Below the pieces are notes generated by a model. The model had not been told where the DNA came from and did not search any database. It saw only the letters and a list, made by a program, of their open reading frames with translations. The position numbers were made by a program, and so were the translations under genes. Below are positions 50,815 to 63,349 of a stretch of DNA of 64,000 nucleotides, one piece after another (position 1 is the first letter of the stretch; each line of letters begins with the position of its first letter). This stretch comes from Agrocybe praecox (taxonomy: Eukaryota; Basidiomycota; Agaricomycetes; Agaricales; Agrocybaceae): positions 859,001-923,000 of the forward strand of contig OZ024843.1 of NCBI GenBank assembly GCA_964017145.1. The letters run 5' to 3'.

Positions 50815-53078
50815 ATGCCACTTCCTGCTGACGACCCATTTGCGCCTATCTTGAATGCATTTCTGAACTCAAATTATGACCCTAAACTGACTGGACCCCC
50901 ACCGGGATATGAAGCGCCTTCCGCTACATATCCTCTGAAGTTCTATGATAAACACACCGCTTCAAACCTGCTACTCAAAAGCATCAAACCAGCTCCGTGG
51001 ATCCCAGAACATCTGGCCGCTATTTGTGATGCCTCAATCGAGGAGTATATCAGCGCCGGACACAAGTTCAATCCTCACGGTTTTCCTCGCCAGTGTGGTT
51101 TCCCAGAAAATTGCACCAAGTCGGTAGATGTGGCGCGACTTTACAATTTTTTTATAGCTGAGCAATGTTGTGCTCTTGCAACCAAATTGCTTTTCACTCC
51201 AGAGGATCCCGGATGGTTCTCATTTATGCTCTACTACACCATCAATTCTTCAATGAGCATATTCAAACAAAGAAAAATTTACAGGGCCGTGGACCCCAAT
51301 CCTCGAGAGATAGAGACAGACACGGAGACGGATAAAGAGACGGAGGAAGAAGAAGAGTCAAAGGTGGAGCCCTTTGATCCATCACGAATTCCACCACATA
51401 TTCGGGAGGGATTGGATGACCGGATTATCTCCGTGATATCTAGCCTTCAGAGGAAAACATTGGCTAGTTCTAATTTCTATATAATGACAAAGCAAGTGGA
51501 AACGCTTCTCCTGAAAATGGGCCCGGTGAAGGATTTCAATTGGGAGATGCCTACGACGAAAGGGTTTCCCCCCATACCATGTCCACCAATACCTGTCGAT
51601 TCCTCGTGTCTCGGCGACCTCTTTCCTTCTCTGGTCCGGGAAGCCCATGCGACCGTTCGTGATAGCAAGAGGAAAATGGCAAAATCAAGCACACTATCGT
51701 CATCTAGACCCAGAACGAATAAAATTATAGCAGCCTCTCGAATTACAAACGCTCGTCAGCAGCGATATCGCCCAAATACCAACCATTTTATCCAAGAGGT
51801 ACGTAGTGGAGTTTTCATGTGATGTGGCGTTATTTGACTTTTTCTAGGTGTGGAATCAGGCAGTATACAGTAACACCACCTTTTTCATCATGAATTGCGG
51901 GAGATATGAACGTATTGGTATCCGTCATCGGGAGACTCAGACCCTTTATCTTTCGGATTTGATACGTCCAGCGCATTGCTCAGATCCGTCTTACGCTAAG
52001 ATGCATTTGGGTCTTACAATTGCCATCGTGAAAGATGCCATAGACCGATTCGATAGGCCATCTTCGGATACTGTTCAAAACGGGAGTAAACGTGCCCTGG
52101 ATGATGATAAAGATACCAGCGAGGAAGAAAGAGCGTCCAAAAGGCGCAAGCGCGCAGATGAGAGTCCTGAAAACAAGAAGGTATTGTACATTCATTCCTT
52201 TCTTGAATTAACTCTTAGCTAACACCGAAAAAGTTGTTTGACCTCGAGCTTAGCAAACGGGATCTGGTGCTTTACTCTTTGAATCACTTTGTATCTCAGT
52301 CTCCTGCACCCTGCTCCTTTTTTCGCTTGGAGCCGTCCTGTGCTCCCAGACCGTTTATTGATTCAATATGTTCGCGCAAACGCAAGGCATCATACGCTAA
52401 GCAAGAATACATATCAGTAACCGCAGTTGAAAAGGCCATGGCTATAGGTGCAACGGGCGCGGTTTATCCAGTGTCTGTCGAGATGGAACTCGACTCTGGT
52501 GGGAATCTGAGGCGTGATATGATCTTTAAACTTGTTTTGATGGACGGTGACGACGACGACGACGAAGTTAAAGGAAGGGTGATTCATGAATACAACATTT
52601 ATAAGCATCTCGCTGCTTCAGGGGTCGTTGATGGGATCCCCACTGTTCATGGCCTCTTTCAGGATGCGGAAACAGGTGCAGTGGCCATTCTTATGGATGA
52701 CTGTGGCAAATCTATCAGATTGCGTTTGTCGGAAGACGAAAACGATATACACTATGATTCCGATGGAGAGATCGTGGCCACAACAGAAACACAACGGCGA
52801 GCATCTAAATAATCAGGTGTCGATAAAGTTTGTTAAATTATCGTTTTAGGGATGCGTTCCTTGCTGCATTGGACGCCATTCACAAAGCAAACGTTCTACA
52901 CGAAGACCTGCGTCTGGAAAATTTATTGATTCGAAACGATGGCCAGGTGTATATCATCGACTTCGACTGTGCTGTACACGATCCCAACATACCTCCGCAC
53001 CATTACAAGGATGAGAAAAAGCAAATCTTAGGCCTGACTGGTTGGCACACGCACGTACTACCTGATTCCCCAACTTAA
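50815..53078 (+). CDS. Kinase-like protein A of a tandem paralogous pair (possibly broken)
   Basis: A long unrecognised N-terminal region (MPLPADDPFAPILNAFLNSN; HKFNPHGFPRQCGFPENCTK) is followed by an acidic linker. An intron at about 51789-51847 leads to VWNQAVYSNTTFFIMNCGRY and TQTLYLSDLIRP, shared with protein B. A nuclear-type signal KRRKRADE follows, and then a kinase-like part. The N-lobe candidate has RDMIFKLVLMDGD and HEYNIYKHLAASGVVDGIPT. The C-lobe has HKANVLHEDLRLENLLIRND and VYIIDFDCAVHD, with HED for HRD and DFD for DFG. The lobes could not be joined: frames around 52.80-52.86 kb either stop at TAA or enter the last exon out of phase. The gene may be a frameshifted pseudogene or have an intron I missed. 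Confidence 0.6.
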
Positions 53079-53621
53079 CTACTGACACAGCTTAACTGAC
53101 CCACAAAGATCCGGGCTATAATGAATATACCCTATGCTTCATAATATATATATATATTGCCATACCAGGTTTTCCTTGTACTCAACTTCATTGTCTATGT
53201 GTAAAGATAGACGTTTTACGGCAAGTAATCAACGCTTCTGGGTCGCGACGGAGGCTCAAGTGCACACATTAGAGCCTACAGTAACAAATTGGTAACCCAA
53301 TGACAACCACAACGAGTTCCGACAACAATAACATTCAAGCTCACGTTCTTGTTCTTTTTACTCTTTCCCACCAAATGTCACTTGCCTTGACTATCGTTGT
53401 TATTTTTATATATTTCCCACAAATTCTGCTTTTACACAAAAGTTTTTCTCATGGAAGCACCGGTGCGTTTCCAAGATACAACTCGTACTCGTAGTAGAAC
53501 TTAATACTAGAATAAACCGATACAGCGCGTCAAATCTTAATCATGTGGAAATACGCTCTTGTTTCTTTTGTTCTTTTTCTTGTCACAACGCGTTCACTGT
53601 CATACAGATGAATATAAAGAG
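53079..53621. other. Spacer between the tandem kinase-like genes
   Basis: About 540 bp, AT-rich, with an AT dinucleotide run at 53144-53157. It presumably holds the 3' flank of protein A and the promoter of protein B. No other feature is supportable. Confidence 0.45.
53144..53157. repeat. AT dinucleotide run
   Basis: Seven tandem AT units in the spacer between the two kinase-like genes. Confidence 0.6.
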
Positions 53622-56280
53622 ATGGCTTCATTTTCTGACGACAGACCAATAAACAACTCTCTTCTGACGGGTGGCCCCATCTCTTTCCAAGACATGGCAG
53701 CAAATCTTCCTGGCAATGGACGTTCATCTCATTCTCTTCGACGGCAAACTGTGGTACAGGCCTCCCTTCTACGAAACCGCGTCATAAACGATAGCAATTG
53801 TGATAATGCTGTGGCTGGTTCTTCTTCCACTGCTCCAAGCTTGACTTCTCGAGACCTCCTTCAGGGTGTATTTGACTGGAAGCCGGCTCCGCCCCCCAAA
53901 CAAAGTAAACAAACACCTTCCTCTTCTTCTCCTTCAAAATCAACCCGTGTACCACAATTCTACGATTTGCACCTACACAAAGATCTCCAGTTGAAGAAGG
54001 TCGTCGTTCTAAAAAACCTTCCGATCTCTATTTCGGCTTGCTGCGACAAGGTTCTTGAGCCAGAAAGTGATCATCCAGTGCATTTAATGCCTCTTTCTGA
54101 CGATAGATCGGAGATCAACCCAGGATTCCAAGGCAATGGCGTCGTCGACGATGAGCCAGATACTAGTGACTCGGCCAGAAAGCAAGCTGAAAAGGTAGTG
54201 GTGGATAGTTACTCCGATCGGGCAGTGGTCTTTGCGAAGCTAGCATCTACTCTGGCATTTAATCGCAACTGCTGGACGGAAGTCTTTGACTGGAAGACAT
54301 CCCCTTATATTGGGGCCCAAACGCGTGCAAAAGCTGATGGCTTTTTATGCGTGACAAACACTAAGCGACCCAACCAAACAGATGTTCTTTCCAAATCTGA
54401 ACAGGACGATATCGAACTCGTAAAGAAACATCAATTGTACCATCTTGCTTTATGGGAATTCAAAAGTCGCTCCGCGGCTGATAAGAAAGCCATGGAAAGT
54501 ATCCTCAACCTCGAAGGAGACTTTCATTGGAGAACTTGTGAACTTGGCCAAATCGGCAGTGACTTTAAAAGTCGAAAATGCGCTGGCGATAAACATGAGA
54601 AGAATGGCCTCTTCAACGTTTCTGGAAGACGAATAGGCCCTGACTCAGCCTTTATGCGCGGAATTTTGGACGACGCGAAAAACCGTTTGCACCATGAACC
54701 CCAAGTCTTTACGAAAGGAAAAGGAAAAGAACGGCCTCTATCTAGCTTCTGGTCTCCTAAACCTATGCCTTCAAGTAACGTGGGCCCAGACATACGGAAC
54801 CCCGGTATTATGGACACTATTCCTCAAACCTCTACAAACTCCAATGAGAAAGCGTCATCGAGTAGAAAATCGGGCCTTTCTCCTCAGTCTGCACGGGAAA
54901 AAGAGAAACAGGCTGAACAGGCAAAAAAGAAAAATCTTGCTATCAAAACACCCAACTTCCATGGCGGTTCTACAGCCTCAAAGTCGGAGTACATACTTCA
55001 ACAGGTGTGGTTTCAACATATATTATTAATGTCTGGCGCCATTAATTATCTTGCGACATATATAGGTATGGGCAGAAGGCGTGATAAATGATTGCAGTTT
55101 GATCATTATCAGTTCTGGACAATATGAGATCATCTGCATACGGGAGAGAGCAACTGGAACATTATACCTCTCCGGTGTCATCGATACAACATCGCCTAGG
55201 AAACCAGCTCATGGGAAGCTTCATATAGCGTCATACTGGGTCTCTTATCTAGACACTCTCGAACGCGCCAAACAGTTGGAAAGTCTGGTGCAGGCAGGAG
55301 CTCCCGCCGAATTATGGCCACGTCTCTATAACCTAACATTTGGCGAAGAGTCATATCCACCAACTTTTCTGTCTCCATCATCAGGAAACGGTTCGGATCC
55401 AGATTCAGTCGCTCAAAGTTATCGAGTGAGTTTCTCATAAGATGATGACTCCTTTTTGATCACAACTAATACCATATACCAGATGTTCATCGAAGATACC
55501 CAACGAAGTACAAAATTTCTGTTTCGCGCCCCAAAAGAGAAAGATTTTTGCTATGCTTGCCATATTGGCAACGTCGACGACCGGACAATTGAACGCCCAG
55601 AAAATCTTTCCGAATGGTGCATCGACGTACCTCACGTCGAAGGCAAAAGCATGCTCTCTAGGCGTGTTTTTGGTGCCGTCGTCAACAAGACAGTTTCTGA
55701 GAGGGATTATTGTCTTTCGAACAAGCTTATCGTCAAATTTGCACAGACCCAGACTCAGCACGAAGCCCTTCTATGGGAACATAAATTCCATGAAACATTC
55801 GCCGGAGAGTCGTTTGGAGTCAGGTCGTTTGGAGTTTATCGACTTCCAGTCAATGATGATTGGTACAGTTTCTTGCTAATGGAGAATTCAGGCGAGACTA
55901 TTGCATCATTGATAGAAAGAAACAAGATAGGAGGAGGAGAGAAAGATCATCTCAAGTGAGTTGGGGTTTATATTCAAACAGATAATCCTCATCCTAATCT
56001 TCCATTACCATGAAGGCAGCTCATTAACGACGCCTCTTCAATCATTCACGCCAAAAATTGGGTCCATGGAGATCTCCATAGAACACACTTGCTGGTACAA
56101 GGTCATGATATAGCTGGTAACACCAAGATTGCCTTTATCAGTCCCAAAGATGCCATTGGATTGGCGCGATATAGGACCGAGATGTTTACGCCAGAAATGG
56201 AGAGGGTTTGGCTGGGACGACAACAGGCTGTAAAGAATACTGACATCCAGACAATTGAAAGTCGACTCTTTAGTGATTGA
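53622..56280 (+). CDS. Putative PD-(D/E)XK nuclease and pseudokinase fusion, protein B
   Basis: This is the second of a tandem pair. The disordered N-terminus has FQDMAANLPGNGRSSHSLRR. A region from roughly residue 200 carries a PD-(D/E)XK-like pattern: FAKLASTLAFNRNCWTEVFD, RAKADGFLCVTN (candidate Asp) and YHLALWEFKSRS (candidate Glu-x-Lys). An intron at the same position as in protein A precedes VWAEGVINDCSLIIISSGQY and ATGTLYLSGVID. The kinase-like end has a candidate Lys in NKLIVKFAQTQ and HEALLWEHKFHE. The loop NWVHGDLHRTHLLVQ keeps Asp but has His where the kinase Asn should be. IAFISPKDAIG stands where DFG should be. Catalysis by the kinase part is therefore unlikely. The last splice joins DHLK to QLINDASSIIHAKN. 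The stop is at 56278. Confidence 0.68.
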
Positions 56281-56582
56281 ATGTGCCTACTTTCTTCTAA
56301 ATGTATCATTGGGATCATGACTGTGTATATATGCGGCTGATTGCTATATTGTTTTCTCCTTGTGCGTTAGGGATTTTTACTATAACATCTTTCATGAGGT
56401 ACTTATTCTCCATGTGCTACATGCGTTCGACTCAAAGTGGATCCAAACGTCGTTGTAAATCTCTCGTAATTACGGTATATCATAAACGAAACTTATGTGA
56501 TGTATGTATGTGTCCTCTTCCTATGAGTAAAGCAAGGCACAGATACGTGTAGAACGATTCACAAGATAGTTATGTTTTATTC
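56281..56582. other. Convergent spacer
   Basis: About 300 bp between the end of protein B (+) and the end of MCD4 (-). No coding or RNA signal is evident. Confidence 0.45.
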
Positions 56583-59500
56583 CTATTTCTGTCGCATGGA
56601 CTCCGAGATTTTGGGTTTGGCATCCGCCATTAAGTATTCTCCAGCTGTACATATTCCTGCAGACCACAGGAGAAGGAGAGAGGTAATGCAAAAGAATGAA
56701 ATCGACTGCCCGATCTCTAGCCATGAACCTGTGTCTTGAACCCGGAAAAAGAATGCAAGTGTCATGCCTATCATGATAATGCACATTAGCACCATGAAAT
56801 GTAAACGAAATGCTTGCATTGGCATACCATCTGTAATCGATAATGCCACTAAGAGGAGCGAGAAGGGAGGAAGGTTCAAAGAATCGTTAAGCACAGCAAA
56901 TGACACCGAAAGCATGATATAAGGTGCGATTATCTTGAACAACTAGACATGCGCGATTAAATCTTTTAGAAAAGATGAATTCTGTATGAGACCTACCAGC
57001 AGCGTCGTCATATAAAAAGGATTGAATATCGGTATAAGTCGATAGACAGGGGCAAGGTAGAAGGATCTGCTCAAAGGGATCAGGGCTGAACGAGGGCATT
57101 CTTTCCATCAATTACTCACGATATCGATGCAACACTGTGAATGAAAGAATTAATGTATTTCTGCATGATGCTTTATGAAACGAAAAGAACTTACTTTCCA
57201 GTTCCAAAAAAGCCAACTTGCACGAAAAATAGGAAAAAGAGAGCTACTCGCAAATCATCTGATTGGAATTTATAAGCAGCCGTTTGTCCTATTATCGTTT
57301 TCCCCCCTGTGTCGCGACGCGACGCAGCGGAGTGTCCGCTACGCGTAATCTGCTCAACTTGGATCCATGTGATTAGCGTCAAGGAGTAGGCGACAAAAAA
57401 GAGTCCTTCGACACTGATCGACAATATGACAAAGCAGGGTCCGAAACCAAGGGCATACATCAAGATCTTCGAATATTGCGTATGGACTTTGGCCTTGAAA
57501 AGGAATGGCAGGACAGAGGAAACCCCTGGCTTACATGATAAGCCTAACAGTAACCGATATTTAAACGTTCGAGAACGCACCAAGTACAACCCAACCTGCC
57601 CATTGATTCAAAGACGGAAGACCTTGTTTAGCCTGTAAATTTCTGACGGAGGAAACAGTGATTGCGATCGTGGCCACTATCAGCAAGAGCTTCGAGAAAT
57701 ATATAAGTCATTGTATACATATGTAAGAGGATGGAATCACCTGTACGATGGAAAGAATACCCAAAGTGCGACGATTAGATTCATCCATGGTATTTGCAAA
57801 AACAAGCAGCGATGCGAAGGTTCCAGCAAGAAGCATCACAATACCCCCACCGACGCTAGATTTCGTCAAACAATTGGTATTAGCTCCTCGGTATCCGAGA
57901 ACGAGCTCCTTACATGGTCAGAAGGTCTTCATTTTTATCCACCGAAAGGAGAGGGAATATCGCGGTAAACAGACAACACATCGCCCACAAGGTGATTGTT
58001 ACTGAGTGCTTAGCGCGGATGTCCTTTGATAGGGTCATAGGCCACAGTACACCAATGACGATAAACCCGATGCTCCATATCGACCTATGGGTGTAGCCAA
58101 TCTACGAGAATGCGTTATTTCTTTTATGTCTGCGAGTGGGATGGCTAAATAGACATACTACCATACCCAGCAATGCCCCAATAACCATTACGGAGGCAAA
58201 TATAGTCCTTGTATATTTACGATATGCCGAAACAGAAATCGAACGCCAATCAACGCTGCTGCCAGTTTGAACGAGAAACTCTCGCCAGAAATAACACGGG
58301 AATAATATATAGATATAGAAGGTCAAAGGAGAGTTCTGCAAGAAGAATAACGCCCAAAAAGCAGCTACAATAGCATAACTCATCGAGGAGATGATTCTGG
58401 TTGCTGTGCTTCCTGTTCTGACGCTCGACACGCGATCAAGAGGTCGAACGATATAGAGAGATGAAAATGCTGCCCAGCCGAGATAGGCAGCAGTAACGAA
58501 GGCTCTAATCATAAATCTATCGTATGTTTGCAGGTAATGTAAACCTTGGAGGCTTCGTTGGATGAGGCTTTCAGACGCTTGACGAGCGGCATTCCATTGA
58601 TTGCTGCGAAGTAAGTGTGCGATAGCAGAGGCTTGAGGTATGTTATCCATATTGGCCGATACGCCAGCTAAAGGCCGAAATGGTTGGTAGAATAGCGAGC
58701 TTCGTTGTTTGAGCTCTGATCAAAAAAAAAGTTGGTTGGGTGTCATAGCATAAATTTGGGATAGATGACTGAGATGACCGACCATGTTTGACTCTGTATT
58801 GCTCCAGAATAACCTATTCAATGTGTCAGACCTTTTCACAAGTAGTTACCAGGTTGATGATCCTACCTTGGCATTTACAAACGCGGCATGGGCGATATTA
58901 TCATCTCCTTGACTTGTCTTGAAATAACCTGGCTGGCTCGGGTCGACATCTGGAAGTACGCCCACAGAGTTGACGGGCCAATTGATACCAATGAGACTGG
59001 CCATGATGGCTGCAATGTCTGCTTGCTCAACGTCTCGCCGGAATAAATGGCTAAGTTGCCACGGCGCAGAATAAGCATCGTGAGATGTTGGTGTAGTGTC
59101 TGGTATAGGACCACGAATTCCGCTGCCCCATGCGATCAAAGGAGTCCTCGTATTATCAGGATCTATGGATTTAAACAATCAAGGTACATCTCGTATACGT
59201 GTGTTTGCCAAAAAAAAAAACACTCACGACCATCACCGTGATTTCCAATAACGGACATTCCATGATCCGCAGTGAAGATGAAGCTGGTCTCTTCGTCTTG
59301 ATAAAAGTCAGACATTAAATTTTCGGTCTCTTTGACAATATCGTCGACTACTTGGATGTTTTCCATGTATTCCTAAGTTAAGTATTAGCACAAAGAAAAA
59401 ACATTTGAGTATAGAAAGCGTTACCTTGGAATGTGGCCTATATGAATGCCCTGTCGTATCCAACCCAAGGAGATGAAGGAAAAATACAACTTTATCGGAA

Positions 59501-60444
59501 CGCAACTCCTTCTCCAGTAAAGGATCGGTAGAAGCATTATGAAATAGCGTCTTCATCTGGTCCAGTACCCAGATATCTAAAGCCGTCGCGTCTACATCAT
59601 GGACTTAGCATGTTGCCGCATATTGAATAAATGAGGCGCACCCTTTGTGAAGTCTTCTTGGTCGGCATCGTAACTCCAAGTTTTAACTTTTCCTGGCGTA
59701 GCCCCTTTGGCGAACATTGGCAGAATATCAGGAGATCCAAAAGAATATGTTGAGTGGGATTGATTGAATACAGAGTCAAAGTCAACCTAGAAAGAAGGAT
59801 GACGTTTGAATTCATCTGTTCGGAAACCAGAACGATAGAAACTTACCGGATTTGTTTTCCAGCCCTTCGGATTGACAAAACATTAGCCAGTTGGAGCAGG
59901 AGCATGGTCTTAGAAGTTATGTACCTTGGTTACTGCAGATACGTCTTCGTACATTCCACCTGATGGGAGAATTATAGATTGCAAAGTATATAGAAGGAGT
60001 AATAACACACCAATTATCGCAACATGACCAGGCCTGCTCTCCGTTGGGACGCGTGTATGAGAGATTCCAAACGCGCCTCTACTCTCCGCAACAGACCTCA
60101 AATACGGTGCGACAATTTTGGGTGATCCAGGTATACCTGGGAATGCATTTAACGAGAATAACAAATCTGCACGAAGCCCGTCACCTGCAATGACACAACA
60201 TCAGTTCCCATTGGAGTTCAGCCATGGTAAAGGAACGCGCACCGACAATTAAAACAAGTCGCTTTGCTGGCGCGCCGGTGCTCTTGTAGCCATAACTTTC
60301 CATGCCGTGGACTACAGGGCTTTTGAAGTAGCAGTCGAAGACCGAACCGATGTAAACCAGGTGAAAGATAAGCCCAATGAATAGTAGTTTTGCAATATCA
60401 TATTGCGATTTTCTGGGTGCCTTCTGCGGCTTGTTTACAGCCAT
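56583..60444 (-). CDS. MCD4: GPI ethanolamine phosphate transferase 1
   Basis: MCD4/PIGN adds phosphoethanolamine to the first mannose of the GPI anchor in the ER. The start at 60444 gives [20 protein letters not shown], then the first membrane segment [18 protein letters not shown] and the family hallmark [14 protein letters not shown]. The lumenal phosphodiesterase-like domain has DGLRADLLF and [14 protein letters not shown] (catalytic Thr). It also has [16 protein letters not shown] and [18 protein letters not shown] (metal-binding Asp and His). A multi-pass C-terminal domain follows over many short exons, ending with [20 protein letters not shown] and [15 protein letters not shown]. All catalytic motifs are intact. 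The protein is required for cell-wall GPI proteins in fungi. Confidence 0.93.
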
Positions 60445-60844
60445 GATTATTATCGCTATTGACAGCAAAAGTATAGCATAACGTTTGGTGAATATGTAGA
60501 GGAACAGAGTAGTACTCAGCGCCCTGGTCAGCAAATACTTTGTTGTTTCCCACGGTATTGAGATAAATTTAGATGATCTCCTCCTTACAAGTTACTTACA
60601 CCGTAAGTATATCTACCATCTGTACCTTTGTTACATTATAACTGGATAGGAGTTTAGGAGGATATACGGCGAAGGAGGTATATAATATTTTACATAGGAT
60701 TATATCACTACAAATTTTGGTCGCTTGACGGGCCCCTAGTCACCCTACTTATCCAGCAAGCCTGGTATACTCGAATTTTTTCGAACAGGGTACTTAAACA
60801 AGTGTTAGTCTGACTGACTTCAGTTCAGATGGGGGATCAAGTGC
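60445..60844. other. Spacer between MCD4 start and HDAC end
   Basis: About 400 bp with the MCD4 promoter and the HDAC 3' flank. The MCD4 frame stays open upstream of the chosen ATG without another plausible family-like start. No other feature is seen. Confidence 0.4.
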
Positions 60845-63038
60845 TCATGAGTCCACCGACATTTCTATGTCGTCCTCTTCGTCCTCTTCATCTTCGTCCT
60901 CGGTGATTGACGAATCTGGGCTTTTCCCTCCTCGTTCCATGACTGAGGCCAAATTACCAGCCCCATGGTTGAAGCCATTGGATGCTGCGAAATGAGTGTT
61001 GACTATGGCATCCACGTCACTCGATTCATCCCACATATCTGCGGATTCGCTCTGGAAGAACCTTCGCTTGAACGCCTTCGTAGTCGGTACACTATGTTCG
61101 TAATGTGCAAACCCTTCCTCGTTTGCTGGAATATCGAAATATTTCCCAGTGATGATGCTCATGCGTTTTCTTTCGGAAGATGAGATATAAGATGGCGGCT
61201 GGCTAGAATATCGTGGGTTGCCCCGAGATACAGAGACAGAACGACGACTGTGAGGGCCATTCCGCCAGTTATTCACATTCACGCTGGATGATGACTCGTC
61301 GCTGTCAGACAGGTCAGACTCTTCTGTTTCCGCGAAAGAGTCTGAGTTTTGTAGGTTATACAAATATCGTGAATGTTCTTTTCATATTATAAGTTCGTGT
61401 ATTCATATTTTAATTAGAAAAAATGAGGCTTACGCGCTAACCGTTCGTCTACTTCATCCTTCGAATGGTCGACCTTTCCGAATCCGAGATGTCTACCGAG
61501 ACTATCTCGTGGAACATCTTGCATCTGGACTGATGGGGGACCGTCTAATCGTTGCAATTGCTCCAGGACAGCCTGCCTAACAAAGAATGAGAATATTTCG
61601 AGAATGAAAAGCTTCAGACAGGCCGTACCTAATTTCGTTAAGATAGCCGTCTTTTATGTTTATATCTTCCATGTTGTTTTCTGGGACTTCTAACCTGTAC
61701 GTAGGACCAAACCATTCAAAATATTGACTCCATGGTAAATTTGGGTCGATGTCGTTTTCTATTCCAAGGGCACACGCAGTTTCATATGTCCATGTTTTTG
61801 CCACATTCTTGACGGTATAACCACCTCCTCCCAAAAGAATGAGTGGTACATTTTGTTGGCGCATAAATTGAACACAGTGCGCATGACCATGCATCGTAAG
61901 ATTCAAGCAACCGAGCTTGTCGCCGGCTAACGAGTCAGCCCCGCACTGAAGCACAACGGCAGAAGGACGGAAGACCTCCATGATTTTTGAGATGATCTGT
62001 CTCCAAGGTTCGTGAGTATACGACGTTCGAGGTTCGTATATTTCATTAAAGCTCACTCACCGGATCGAATACACTTTTGAACGACTCGTCTGTAATGCCA
62101 TCTTTCAATGGTACATTTACAGAATATCCTTTCCCTTTTCCAGTTCCAATGTCCCTGATGGTACCTGTGCCAGGGAAGAATTCGCCGAATTTATGAAAGC
62201 TACATGTCATGACCCGATCTGTTGTATAAAAGGCTTCTTCCACACCATCTCCATGGTGGCAATCTATATCGATGTACAGCACTCGCGGAAAGGTTCTCAA
62301 GAGCTCCAGGATGCCGAGAACAATGTCATTGATGTAGCAGAAGCCGGCTGCTTCTCTCTTGTGAGCATGATGCAGCCCTCCGGCCCAGTTAATGGCAATA
62401 TCTGACGCTCCCGAAGCAATGTGTTGTGCTGCACCTTTAATATGAAGGTTAAATGGCCTGCTTATTGAATATGGCTAGAAAAAATATACTTACTTATAGA
62501 ACCTCCAGCAGATATTGAACAAAATTCAAAAACGCCTTCAAAAGCAGGATTGTCTTCTCCTACAAGGACTAATAGGCGCCGATCCATGAAAAGTTGCACC
62601 ACGTGGATTGAGTAGACACGTACATCTAGTGCGCTGGTTCGTCATCCGTTCAGCTGTTTCTGGAGTTACACTTTGTAGAAAATGTATATATTCATCCGTG
62701 TGGAAAGCAGTCATTGCTTCTGGAGGGGCGCGTTTCGGTCTCTATCGCGAGTCCATTGATACACGTGTTAGTACAACACGATCCGCTTTCCAACCCAACA
62801 ATCTTTCCAGCATACTCACTAGGACGTTCATCTTGTCCAGCATTCCGTAAGCCATTGCAAGTTCATGTGTGATGCGCATTCGATGCGGCTTCATTAGGTG
62901 ACCGAGGCCATAGGTGTACGCGCCCACGTCGGCTGGAATTAGAGAGAAGACATGATCAGCACGGTAAAGTACTAGATTGAGCTTGTGTGATAGTTTGAAC
63001 GTACGGTCATAAAAGTAAGAAACTTTTCGCTTAGACAT
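60845..63038 (-). CDS. RPD3: Class I histone deacetylase (RPD3 type)
   Basis: This zinc-dependent deacetylase works in Sin3-type corepressor complexes. The start at 63038 gives [11 protein letters not shown], spliced to [20 protein letters not shown] and [18 protein letters not shown], then [20 protein letters not shown]. The catalytic core is intact: [20 protein letters not shown] (tandem His), [19 protein letters not shown] (zinc-binding Asp and His), [39 protein letters not shown] (second zinc Asp) and [17 protein letters not shown] (catalytic Tyr). The C-terminal extension of about 200 residues is Ser-rich and ends in an acidic run ([20 protein letters not shown]). This order and tail match fungal RPD3 rather than HOS2 or HDA1. 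Confidence 0.92.
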
Positions 63039-63349
63039 ATTTGTTAGGTTAGTTGAATTTGTCGTCGTCGTTTTGGTTCGTGGAGATCTTCCGTGACGTT
63101 GTTCGCAATCTTCAATGCAGAGGCTGTGCCAGCGGAAGCAATTTTGGACTTTGCGGGGTAAACTGGCAGAAGCCGAGATGCCCCGGAAGTGTGGGGAAGA
63201 TCTTAATGAACCTTTAATCGTAAAAGATAAATACTTAGTATGTGTAGTGCCATACAACTTTGTACAGGAATTCTGTCTAAAGAAGAAAAAGAGTCCATTT
63301 TAATAGTAAATACATAAATAAGCATAGCGTCGTTACTCCATAGCAATCG
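63039..63349. other. Spacer between HDAC start and the AlkB-like gene end
   Basis: About 310 bp with the HDAC promoter. A minus-strand frame extends upstream from the HDAC start into this region (to 63257) but lacks family resemblance and is taken as leader. Nothing else is supportable. Confidence 0.4.
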
